A DNA stretch of 64,000 nucleotides from Sphingobacteriales bacterium TSM_CSS (GTDB lineage: Bacteria; Bacteroidota; Bacteroidia; Chitinophagales; UBA2359), in NCBI GenBank assembly GCA_002212985.1, contig NBMY01000072.1, forward strand, positions 1 through 64,000. Reading direction: 5' to 3'. Position numbers and translations under genes: made by a program. Below the pieces are notes generated by a model. The model did no database searches. It had not been told where the DNA came from and worked only from the letters and a program-made list of their open reading frames with translations. Below, one piece after another: positions 54,024-61,734 of this stretch (the stretch's first letter is position 1; each line of letters starts with the position of its first letter).

Positions 54024-56114
54024 ATGCCAAAAACGCAACCTCAAACGGTAGCCACGCTGCCGGTACCGCAGCACTTGTTGTTAAAAACCTATCGGCTCAT
54101 GCAAACCGCCCGCCACATGGCCGAAACCTACGATGCCAACCGGCAAATTTGCAAATATGTACACAGCACCTCGCGCGGGCATGAGGCCATACAACTTGCA
54201 GCCGGTTTCCAGTTGCAGGAGTATGATTATGCCGCCCCGTATTACCGCGATGAGTCTTTGCTGCTGGGCATGGGGTATGCGCCCTACCAACTCATGCTGC
54301 AATTGCTGGCAAAAGCCGATGATTATTTTTCGGGCGGACGCTCTTATTATTCGCACCCTTCGGCAAAATTGGCCGGTTTCCCCAAAATTCCGCACCAGTC
54401 AAGCGCTACCGGTATGCAGGCCATACCCGCCACAGGCATGGCGCAGGGCATAAAATACAAGGAAACCATGGGCTTTTTGCACAACCACCAAAAACCCATT
54501 GTATTGTGTTCTTTGGGCGATGGTTCGGTAACAGAAGGTGAGGTTTCGGAGGCGTTTCAGTTTGCGGTATTGCACCAGTTGCCCATACTGTATTTAATTC
54601 AGGACAACGATTGGGGCATATCGGTAAGTGCCGACGAGGCGCGCAGCATGGATGCCTATGAATATGCCGCCGGCTTTAAAGGAATGAAACGAATGCGCGC
54701 CAACGGCACCAATTTTGTGGAATGTTACTTAGCTGTTGAAGAGGCCGTTGCCTATGTACGCAACAAACGCAAACCCCTGCTGCTGCATGTAAAAGTGCCG
54801 CTGTTGGGGCACCATACATCGGGTGTGCGCAAAGAATGGTATCGCAGCCCTGAAGACCTGGCCGAACACGCCTCGCGCGACCCGCTTCCGCACCTTGAGC
54901 ACTATCTGCTGCAAAACGGTGTGGCTACCGCCGAAGAACTGGCTGCCATTGCCGAAGAAACTGCCCACGAGGTAGCAGATGCCTTTGCCCACGCCGTTGC
55001 CGCTCCCGAACCTGCCCCCGATACACTGCTGCTGCATGAGTTTGCCCCCACTCCCGTAACCGAAGAGCGCGGACAGAGAAGTCCTGCCAACGGCCGAAAA
55101 GTAGTAATGGTAGATGCCGCCCTTTACGCTATGGACGAAATATTGGCCACACACCCCGAAGCCGTTTTTTACGGGCAGGATGTAGGCCGCAGGTTGGGCG
55201 GCGTATTTAGAGAAGCCGCCACGCTGGCCGAAAAATACGGCGATGCCCGGGTGTTTAATACCGCCATACAAGAGGCCTATTTGGTGGGCTCTACGGCGGG
55301 CATGTCGGCAGTAGGGCTGAAGCCTGTTGTGGAAATACAGTTTGCAGATTATATTTGGAGTGGGGTAAACCAGTTGGTGGTAGAACTTTCCAAATCGTGT
55401 TACCTCAGCATGGGCAAATATCCTGTGCAGGCGCTCATTCGGGTACCTATTGGCGCATATGGCGGCGGCGGTCCCTACCATTCGGGTTGTATAGAAAGCA
55501 GCATATTGGCTGTAAGGGGCATAAAGGTAATTTACCCCTCTAACGCTGCCGATATGAAAGGCTTGCTGAAAGCCGCTTTTTTAGACCCCAATCCTGTGGT
55601 TTGTTTTGAACACAAGGGGTTGTACTGGTCGAAAGTGCCCGGTACCGAAGAAGCCAAAACCATTGAACCCGATGAAGAATACCTGATACCGCTTGGCAAG
55701 GCCAATGTGGCTTTGCCGGCCGAAGAAAGACAGGTAAAGGAAGGTAATTCGGTTGCTGTTATTACCTACGGTATGGGGGTGTATTGGGCAAAAAATGCCG
55801 CGCAGCGATTTAAGGGCAGCATAGAAGTATTAGACCTTCGAACCCTGAACCCGCTTGATGAAACCGCCATTTATGAACAGGTAAAACGCCATAACAAGGT
55901 AATTATACTAACCGAAGAACCCGTTACCAATTCGTTTGCCCAAACCATTGCCGGCCGCATTGCCCAAAATTGCTTTGAATACCTCGATGCGCCGGTGCGG
56001 GTTATGGGTGCAGCTTCGGTGCCGGCAGTGCCGCTCAACATAGGGTTGGAGCGTGAAATGCTGCCCAATGAAGATAAATTAGCAAAAGAAATAGAATCAT
56101 TGCTCAAATGGTAG
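54024..56114 (+). CDS. 2-oxoacid dehydrogenase E1, alpha and beta subunits fused
   Basis: Thiamine-diphosphate-dependent E1 of a branched-chain 2-oxoacid or pyruvate dehydrogenase complex, decarboxylating the 2-oxoacid and passing the acyl group to E2. The 696-residue protein carries the alpha domain first (about 1-345), with the ThDP motif GDGSVTEGEVSEAF near 166 ending at the DNDWGIS Asn, then a short acidic linker and the beta domain (about 365-696) with FYGQDVGRRLGGVF near 390 and HSGCIESS near 490. Such fusions are common in Bacteroidota, usually annotated as branched-chain E1. Start at 54024 (MPKTQPQ) rather than 20 codons upstream, where the frame crosses the promoter. No E2 or E3 is adjacent. 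Confidence 0.9.
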   Translation: MPKTQPQTVATLPVPQHLLLKTYRLMQTARHMAETYDANRQICKYVHSTSRGHEAIQLAAGFQLQEYDYAAPYYRDESLLLGMGYAPYQLMLQLLAKADDYFSGGRSYYSHPSAKLAGFPKIPHQSSATGMQAIPATGMAQGIKYKETMGFLHNHQKPIVLCSLGDGSVTEGEVSEAFQFAVLHQLPILYLIQDNDWGISVSADEARSMDAYEYAAGFKGMKRMRANGTNFVECYLAVEEAVAYVRNKRKPLLLHVKVPLLGHHTSGVRKEWYRSPEDLAEHASRDPLPHLEHYLLQNGVATAEELAAIAEETAHEVADAFAHAVAAPEPAPDTLLLHEFAPTPVTEERGQRSPANGRKVVMVDAALYAMDEILATHPEAVFYGQDVGRRLGGVFREAATLAEKYGDARVFNTAIQEAYLVGSTAGMSAVGLKPVVEIQFADYIWSGVNQLVVELSKSCYLSMGKYPVQALIRVPIGAYGGGGPYHSGCIESSILAVRGIKVIYPSNAADMKGLLKAAFLDPNPVVCFEHKGLYWSKVPGTEEAKTIEPDEEYLIPLGKANVALPAEERQVKEGNSVAVITYGMGVYWAKNAAQRFKGSIEVLDLRTLNPLDETAIYEQVKRHNKVIILTEEPVTNSFAQTIAGRIAQNCFEYLDAPVRVMGAASVPAVPLNIGLEREMLPNEDKLAKEIESLLKW

Positions 56115-56204
56115 CAGTTTGGGGGGCGTACTGCCTGTTTGCGGTCGGGTTACAGACAAAACGGGGGTAAATGCGGTCAGCAGTGTAAAATTTCGGATTT
56201 ATTC

Positions 56205-56234
56205 TTGTAAATAACGCACAAATTTGTATTTTTG
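56205..56234 (+). promoter_or_regulatory. Promoter of the small lipoprotein gene
   Basis: TTG (56205-56207), a 19-nt spacer and TATTTTTG (56227-56234): the best full match in the window. Transcription near 56238 gives a leader of about 37 nt. Confidence 0.65.
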
Positions 56235-56274
56235 CTGTCAAACAATTCACCAAACACAGTTTAAAATCCGGTTT

Positions 56275-56790
56275 ATGAAAAAAATCAGTTCTTTTTTTAT
56301 TGTTTGCACCACCATGGTGTTACTATCAGTAGCTTGCAATGCACAGCAAAAGCAAGACTCAAAAGTGCGCAATAGCCAGCTTTCTGAGCAGCCTGCCGCT
56401 ACCGATAAAGCAACAACTGCCGCCGCCAATGAGGCTGTAAAAGTGCAAACCAACCCAAGGGCAGGCGAGTTCAACCAAGGTTATATGGTACTGCCCGGTT
56501 TTACCCCCACCGGCAACCAGGAGGTGGACAACGCCAACTATGCCGCCGCCAAACAGGAGTTTGTGGCCAAATACCCCAACGATTACATTCAGCGTATGGA
56601 ACAGCTAACCAATGAGGGCCGCCAAGAGTGGGAAAAACAACAGACCAACCAACAAACCCGGGAGGTTCCGCAAGCGCCCGCCACCGATAAGGTAATTGAA
56701 ATTCCGCGCTCGCGCTACAACGGCATGACCGCCGACCAGAAAAAACGCATTGACGGCAACCCGCAATTTAAAATTGTGGACGATAAGTAG
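56275..56790 (+). CDS. Small Gln/Ala-rich lipoprotein, 171 aa
   Basis: Function not recognised. A signal peptide ends with lipobox LSVAC (Cys21). Residues 22-60 are a low-complexity Gln/Ser/Ala/Thr linker. The rest contains FNQGYMVLPGFTPTGNQEVD and a helix-rich C-terminus with FVAKYPNDYIQRMEQ and ADQKKRIDGNPQFKIVDD. The segment AAKQEFVAKYP looks like a repeated Bacteroidota motif found in proteins that compare residue positions with stated numbers of the precursor. No enzyme motif is seen. The ATG at 56275 is fixed by the signal peptide and the promoter; a 17-codon extension is not credible. Confidence 0.6.
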   Translation: MKKISSFFIVCTTMVLLSVACNAQQKQDSKVRNSQLSEQPAATDKATTAAANEAVKVQTNPRAGEFNQGYMVLPGFTPTGNQEVDNANYAAAKQEFVAKYPNDYIQRMEQLTNEGRQEWEKQQTNQQTREVPQAPATDKVIEIPRSRYNGMTADQKKRIDGNPQFKIVDDK

Positions 56791-56813
56791 CCAAGCTTTT
56801 TCTGCCGCAAACA

Positions 56814-56848
56814 AAAAACCCCCGATGCAAGAAACATCGGGGGTTTTT
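56814..56848. terminator. Bidirectional terminator between convergent small genes
   Basis: Perfect 14-bp stem AAAAACCCCCGATG / CATCGGGGGTTTTT around a 7-nt loop (CAAGAAA), A-run and T-run on the two sides. Confidence 0.85.
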
Positions 56849-56872
56849 AAATTTAATGATTGGGGTTAACGG

Positions 56873-57196
56873 CTATTTACTTAACTGTTTGTTTAAAAAC
56901 TGAATAATAAACGCCAATGCCAAACCGGTTACAGCGCCGGTAATAATTTCGTCGGCATAATCTGCCAATGTTCCGCCGCTGCTGGCACCCAAAATAATAA
57001 AGAACAGCGCGCCAACCAATGCGCCCAGCAGGTAGTAGTTTATTTTAAGCGTTTGCGTGCCGGCAAAGCCTATAACAGCGCCTAATATAACAGGCAGTAC
57101 AATGTACAGGTACATAGAACCCGCACCAAACAGAAAAAACTCTATTACGCCCAGCACCAGTCCGGCTAATGCACCAATAACAATTTGATTGTTCAT
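56873..57196 (-). CDS. Small integral membrane protein, 107 aa
   Basis: Four predicted transmembrane helices (about 6-25, 28-47, 53-72 and 83-103), Gly- and Ala-rich, with few charged residues. No family recognised. The pattern resembles small membrane proteins with Gly-zipper packing (VIGALAGLVLGVIEFFLFGA). It stands alone between a terminator and a divergent unknown gene. Confidence 0.6.
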   Translation of the reverse strand: MNNQIVIGALAGLVLGVIEFFLFGAGSMYLYIVLPVILGAVIGFAGTQTLKINYYLLGALVGALFFIILGASSGGTLADYADEIITGAVTGLALAFIIQFLNKQLSK

Positions 57197-57377
57197 AAGT
57201 GTTTGATTTTGATTGGTTATTAATAAATTACAATTTTATGACGGTAAGGTAAATTTAAGTCACGCAATAACCAAAGAAATTTGGGTTTATTTTCCCTTTT
57301 TTCAAAATTACCCTTGCAGCATTGAACACAGACGCATTTTTTTGAGGTAAATTACTGCCTTTAAGCCTGTAACACCT

Positions 57378-58496
57378 ATGAATACACCCGCTACCAACCT
57401 CTTTTTTGTTGCCCGAAATACAGTTTTTCCTGAGGGGGCATTGTTTGAACTGGTTAACCAACTGTACCTGCCCGATGGAAAAAATTTTCGGTCTGCTGAA
57501 ACGGAAGAAGAAAAACGGCAGCCCGATGCCGGCTACCTGTTTCCCGATTTGGGAAAAGGCGAACCGGGTTTAATGCCTGCCGCCGACCTGTTGCCTTGCC
57601 CCCCGTTTGCCGAAAATCTGCCTCCTGGTAAAGGCGCTTTGCAGGTAACCCGCTTAGGCATTGTTTACGACCAACCTTTGAAAAAGCCAGCCGTTAATGC
57701 GCCAATTATTGCATACAGCGAAATACTTGTTCATGAAACCCTGCATTGGCAAAGGCTGGGCTTGCCTGCAGCCCAATTGCCTGTTATTACACATATTGAG
57801 GTGTTTGACAAACTGCGCCAAACTGAAACCGAAGACTACCTTTACCCGGCCATAACCCGGCATAACGACATTGACTATTATTGTGCCGAAATGAGTCATA
57901 TACATTTCGGGTTTTACCGGCTTCGGTTTTTTACCGAAGAAGGGTATTCTTATTATGCCGATGTTATTAAACACTTTCCGGCATCGGTAAAGCAAAAGTA
58001 TGATGCCTTGCTGTTAGAGGATGATAACCCAAGCCGCGCTTCTTTGCCCAACGCCTTGCGTTTTTCTGAATTTGGTTACGAATTACCCGCTGCCGGCAAG
58101 GAGGTAAAAATGCCCGGAACAGAGCCTGTGTCAATCAGTGAACTGGCACAGTTTATAGCTGCCCGAAAACCCGGCACCCAACCCGATGCAGAAAATGCCG
58201 TTCAAATTTTAAACCTGTCGCTTGCCCTTACCACTGAGTGGGGCGAAAATTTTGGCAAGCCCATTGAAGAGCGTTTGCGACGCCGGCACCCCGAAATTGA
58301 CAGTTCGCTATGCCAACAGTTGCAGCAATATGCCAATGAAGCGGCGTATTATATTTATGAACAGGCGGCACAGGTAGTATTGCACAACCTGTCTGAGGCA
58401 TCAGCCCGTCAAAATGCCTTGCAAAAGTACCCTTGGTTAAACAACGAAAACCTTTCGAGGCTGCTTAACATTGGGTTTTATTATGCCATAAGGTAA
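57378..58496 (+). CDS. Unrecognised 372-aa protein with an HEXXH-like motif
   Basis: Not recognised as a known family. It has no signal peptide or membrane helix, so it is probably cytoplasmic. Aromatic- and Asp/Glu-rich, with a segment ILVHETLHWQRL at about 116-127 that fits the zinc-metallopeptidase pattern (HEXXH, His119, Glu120, His123). A possible later Glu ligand, e.g. in CAEMSHIHFG near 170-180, cannot be assigned. The C-terminal third (about 250-372) is helical. The HEXXH pattern may be chance. It has no clear partner genes. Confidence 0.55.
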   Translation: MNTPATNLFFVARNTVFPEGALFELVNQLYLPDGKNFRSAETEEEKRQPDAGYLFPDLGKGEPGLMPAADLLPCPPFAENLPPGKGALQVTRLGIVYDQPLKKPAVNAPIIAYSEILVHETLHWQRLGLPAAQLPVITHIEVFDKLRQTETEDYLYPAITRHNDIDYYCAEMSHIHFGFYRLRFFTEEGYSYYADVIKHFPASVKQKYDALLLEDDNPSRASLPNALRFSEFGYELPAAGKEVKMPGTEPVSISELAQFIAARKPGTQPDAENAVQILNLSLALTTEWGENFGKPIEERLRRRHPEIDSSLCQQLQQYANEAAYYIYEQAAQVVLHNLSEASARQNALQKYPWLNNENLSRLLNIGFYYAIR

Positions 58497-58512
58497 GCAA
58501 AAAACTCAAAAA

Positions 58513-58654
58513 CACTGAAAATGTCAAAAGTACATAGCTGAAAGGTCAACATTTTTTAGTTATGATTTATGAATGGTTGGTGAGCATGTTGAACCAATGA
58601 ATGATGATTTTTGGCACTGAAAGTGTCAAAAATGAATAGCCGTATGTGCAACAT
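58513..58654 (+). repeat. Imperfect direct repeat with a hairpin in the second copy
   Basis: Two copies of about 40 bp, starting CACTGAAAATGTCAAAA (58513-58552) and CACTGAAAGTGTCAAAA (58615-58654), 102 bp apart and agreeing at about 31 of 40 positions. The second copy contains the left part of a perfect hairpin CCGTATG-TGCAA-CATACGG (58640-58658). No gene overlaps. Confidence 0.5.
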
Positions 58655-58679
58655 ACGGTAAAAACACACCCGAATATAC

Positions 58680-58810
58680 GAGGCTGTCTAATAAGTCCGA
58701 TTCTATGTTAAAACAGTATTCGCCTTAATTCAAAATCTATTCATTTTCAAGCAGTTAAACGGTATTTTTTATTTTAATTTATTTAAAACATACCCTTTTT
58801 AGACAGCCCC
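58680..58810. mobile_element. MITE-like or degenerate IS remnant with imperfect inverted repeats
   Basis: The left end GGCTGTCTAATAAG (58682-58695) matches the reverse complement of CTTTTTAGACAGCC (58795-58808) at 13 of 14 positions. The outer base G is shared but not the flank. The 130-bp interior has no coding capacity. The start GAGGCTGT is also shared with the 53.5-kb element, although the rest of the ends differ. Confidence 0.45.
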
Positions 58811-58833
58811 AATGCATAAAATGTAATGGGCTT

Positions 58834-59979
58834 TCAATTGGCGGCATAAGTAATGCGGTAAATACAATCGGCAAAATCATCGCTCACCAGTAGTGAGCCA
58901 TCGGGCAGTTGCAGCAAGGCCACCGGTCGCCCCCACACTTTACCGTTTTCGGGCAGCCAGCCCTCTGCAAAGGGTTTGTAGCCGGCCGACATTTGCTGTT
59001 CATTAAGGGCAACAGTGGTAAGGCGGTAGCCAATTTTTTTGCTTCTGTTCCATGAGCCGTGTTCGGCAATGAAAATTCGGTTTTTATATTCGGGCGGAAA
59101 CATGTTTCCGGTATAAAAAATTACCCCCAGCGGGGCAACATGCGGCCCAAGGTTTTGTATTGGCGGCACAAAATCGGAGCAAGGGTGTTTACTGCCAAAT
59201 TCGGGGTCGGCAATGCTGCCGCCGTGGCAATAGGGATAACCAAAGTGCAAACCCTGTTTAGAGGCTCGGTTCAGTTCGCAGGGAGGCAGGTCGTCGCCCA
59301 GCCAGTCGCGGCCGTTATCGGTAAACCAAAGTTCGTTGGTTTCGGGATGCCAGGTAAAGCCTACGGTGTTTCGTATGCCGCTTGCAAACACCTCCAAACC
59401 GGTACCATCGGGGTTCATTCGCATGATGGAGGCAAACCGCTCATCATCGCTTTCGCAAATATTGCAGGGTGCACCAACCGGCACATACAATTTATCATCG
59501 GGACCAAAGGCAATGTATTTCCAGCCGTGGTGCGTTTCGGTGGGAAAACTTCCGTTTACCAACACCGGTTTGGGCGGCTTTATCAGGTTATCTTCAATAT
59601 TATCGTAGCGCCATATTTTGTTCACTTCGGCTACGTACAAAGCGCCGTTTCTGAAGGCAACGCCGTTGGGCATATTCAATCCAGAGGCAATAGTGATGAC
59701 CGAATCGGCAAGGTAGTCGCCGTTTGTATCTTTAATGGCATACACATTACCCTCGTTTCGGGTGCCTGCAAACAGGGTACCTTTGTTTCCTAAGCACATG
59801 GAGCGGGCGTTTACCACCCCTTTGGCATACAATTCAATGGTAAAACCGGGTGGAAGGGTAATGTTTTCAACCGGTTTGCGCCCTGTTTTAATAAGCGGAG
59901 GCGGCGAAACATGGCAGGCCACGGCACAGCACAACAGGCAAAAAACCAACAACAGCAGGGAGTAGGGCAGGGGTTTCAT
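58834..59979 (-). CDS. Sorbosone-dehydrogenase-like (PQQ-type) beta-propeller lipoprotein
   Basis: Periplasmic or outer-membrane lipoprotein, 381 residues, of the L-sorbosone dehydrogenase/soluble glucose dehydrogenase superfamily. The signal peptide ends in lipobox AVAC (Cys22). Blade motifs include LPPGFTIELYAKGV near 42, NGVAFRNGALYVAEVNKIWR near 99-118, GPDDKLYVPVGAPCN near 154 and NELWFTDNGRDWLGDD near 212. Several family members bind PQQ and oxidise sugars or aldehydes; others may be non-enzymatic. Substrate unknown. Confidence 0.82.
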   Translation of the reverse strand: MKPLPYSLLLLVFCLLCCAVACHVSPPPLIKTGRKPVENITLPPGFTIELYAKGVVNARSMCLGNKGTLFAGTRNEGNVYAIKDTNGDYLADSVITIASGLNMPNGVAFRNGALYVAEVNKIWRYDNIEDNLIKPPKPVLVNGSFPTETHHGWKYIAFGPDDKLYVPVGAPCNICESDDERFASIMRMNPDGTGLEVFASGIRNTVGFTWHPETNELWFTDNGRDWLGDDLPPCELNRASKQGLHFGYPYCHGGSIADPEFGSKHPCSDFVPPIQNLGPHVAPLGVIFYTGNMFPPEYKNRIFIAEHGSWNRSKKIGYRLTTVALNEQQMSAGYKPFAEGWLPENGKVWGRPVALLQLPDGSLLVSDDFADCIYRITYAAN

Positions 59980-60149
59980 ATAAAACAGGGGTTAAAATAA
60001 TTGTAACACATACAAGGATAACAAACCGGTGGCTATTTGGTGTGTTGCTTGCTGAAAAAAAATACAGCGCAAAATAATAAATTTGAACCAATCAGCCCGT
60101 CTTGAGTATTTTTATTGCATCAGTTGCCTTTAAAATTTCTATTTTTACT

Positions 60150-61580
60150 ATGAGCCGTACCCGATTTAAAACAGCCAATATCGTTTTTTTTCTGCTTTTA
60201 ACCTTTCTTATAGTTTACCTGTTCAATAGGCAAAAAGCAGAGCAAAAGCTAATAGAATGGGGGCTGAAAAGCCCGCCCGATACCACCAATACACAGGTAC
60301 TGCCACCCGATACCGGTTTGCTGCCATTGCCATCCGATAGCATACTGCGCAACAACCTTTTGCCCGGTTTACAACCGCCCGATACCAGCGGGCTGTCAAC
60401 CTGGCGCATTTTAACCCAGGGTCATACCGGTTTTTATGTAGGCGGTCCCAACCGTTTTATGGTACAGGCCGCCGAAATTGACCCCGAACAAATAACCCCG
60501 GTAGTAAGCGGCAGCCATGCAGCTATAGAAACCATTGATAAAGAAAAAGGACTTTACCGACTTTATGCACAAGAGGCTGGTACTACAGAAATATCGTTGT
60601 TTTATGTAAACAGCAGCGGCGCTACCGATGTATTGGGAAGCCAAAGTTTTACCATTCTTGCCAAAGCTCCCGCAGAATTGCAACAACCCGATGCAGGGTA
60701 TTTATGGAGCATTGTTACCCAAGTACCCGATACTTTGTTATATGGCAACAACAACCCTCTAATAATAGCTGTTGCCGAAACTGCCCCTCAAAGCATTGAG
60801 GCTTCCATTAGCGGGCAGGGCAACGAACTGCTGTTAACCGATACAGCCAACGCTGTTTACAATGCCGTTATCAGAACGGCCGGAAGTGTAACCATTACCG
60901 TTAGCATTACCAATGGCACACAAACACGGCTGTTGGGCAGCAAACAATTTGTGGTAAGCGGCGCCGGATTGCCCTCCGGCAAAACGCAGGCAGATACAAA
61001 CAACCAACAACCATCGGCAGATTCTACACCCGTAATACTGGCACAAAAAACTTTAACCTTGTATGCCGGCATACCCAACACTTTGTATCTTCAGTTACCG
61101 CCGCAAACCACCCTGCAAACAAACAACGGAACTCTGGCATATAACGGTAAAACCTGTACCATCACACCTTCAAAACCGGGTTTCCTGAAACTTGCCGCAC
61201 AGGATAATAACGGAAACCCGCTGTTTAACAGGCAATTTGAAGTGGTGCAAACACCCAATCCGGCTATTGCCATATCGGGCAACAGCGGCGGCAATGTACC
61301 GGCGGCAACGCTGCAAAATGCAAAAAGGCTGGAACTGGTAAAGGTAAACGGTTTTGACAAACCCGACTTTACCCTGTTGTCTTTCGACCTTGTTTTTTAC
61401 CACCCCAACGGGCGAGGTATGGTAAAGGTAAGCAATAAAGGCCCCGATTTTAACCCAGAAATCTTGCAACACTTGCAACTTATAAACTCCGCCGATTTGC
61501 TGTACTTCAACAATATACGGGTTGCCGCAACAGACGGCAGTAAACGCACACTATCAACTGCCGTTTTTGTGGCACAGTAA
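60150..61580 (+). CDS. Membrane-anchored protein with Ig-like repeats and a GldM-type C-terminal domain
   Basis: A 476-residue protein. One N-terminal transmembrane helix (NIVFFLLLTFLIVYLF, about 9-24), then a Pro/Asp/Thr-rich linker (about 35-80). Three beta units follow, each opening with a Tyr-x-Gly-x-x-Asn-type segment: FYVGGPNRF (about 93), LYGNNNPLI (about 197) and LYAGIPNTL (about 309). The last part, RLELVKVNGFDKPDFTLLSF and DLLYFNNIRVAATDGSKRTL, resembles the C-terminal domain of GldM/PorM, the periplasmic rod of the type IX secretion/gliding motor. The helical domain of true GldM after the membrane helix is absent, and gldK, gldL and gldN are not here. I start at 60150; the upstream in-frame ATG at 60102 would add a second hydrophobic stretch. 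Its function is open; a periplasmic rod or cargo adaptor is possible. Confidence 0.6.
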   Translation: MSRTRFKTANIVFFLLLTFLIVYLFNRQKAEQKLIEWGLKSPPDTTNTQVLPPDTGLLPLPSDSILRNNLLPGLQPPDTSGLSTWRILTQGHTGFYVGGPNRFMVQAAEIDPEQITPVVSGSHAAIETIDKEKGLYRLYAQEAGTTEISLFYVNSSGATDVLGSQSFTILAKAPAELQQPDAGYLWSIVTQVPDTLLYGNNNPLIIAVAETAPQSIEASISGQGNELLLTDTANAVYNAVIRTAGSVTITVSITNGTQTRLLGSKQFVVSGAGLPSGKTQADTNNQQPSADSTPVILAQKTLTLYAGIPNTLYLQLPPQTTLQTNNGTLAYNGKTCTITPSKPGFLKLAAQDNNGNPLFNRQFEVVQTPNPAIAISGNSGGNVPAATLQNAKRLELVKVNGFDKPDFTLLSFDLVFYHPNGRGMVKVSNKGPDFNPEILQHLQLINSADLLYFNNIRVAATDGSKRTLSTAVFVAQ

Positions 61581-61624
61581 CCGGGTGGGTATAATTTTTG
61601 AACTACAGCAAAACATAAATTTCT

Positions 61625-61632
61625 TAATTTTG
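61625..61632 (+). promoter_or_regulatory. Promoter -7 element of the papain-family protease gene
   Basis: TAATTTTG; transcription near 61636 gives a leader of about 100 nt before the ATG at 61735. A weaker element, TACTTTTA, lies at 61702-61709. Confidence 0.4.
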
Positions 61633-61734
61633 CGTTAATGCTATGCAGTTTTTTGTAAAGAGTTGCATTGCAAGGAGTGCAGTTTTTGTACTTCGGGTAC
61701 ATACTTTTAATACTATAACCCCCTGAATGAAATC

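Noticed and set aside
54024-56114. Fused E1 as a frame error joining two genes
   Set aside because: The alpha and beta parts are in one uninterrupted frame with a normal linker, and such fusions are known in this phylum.
60150-61580. Assignment of the gene as gldM itself
   Set aside because: The helical domain after the membrane helix is missing, the linker is Pro/Thr-rich and no gldK, gldL or gldN is adjacent.
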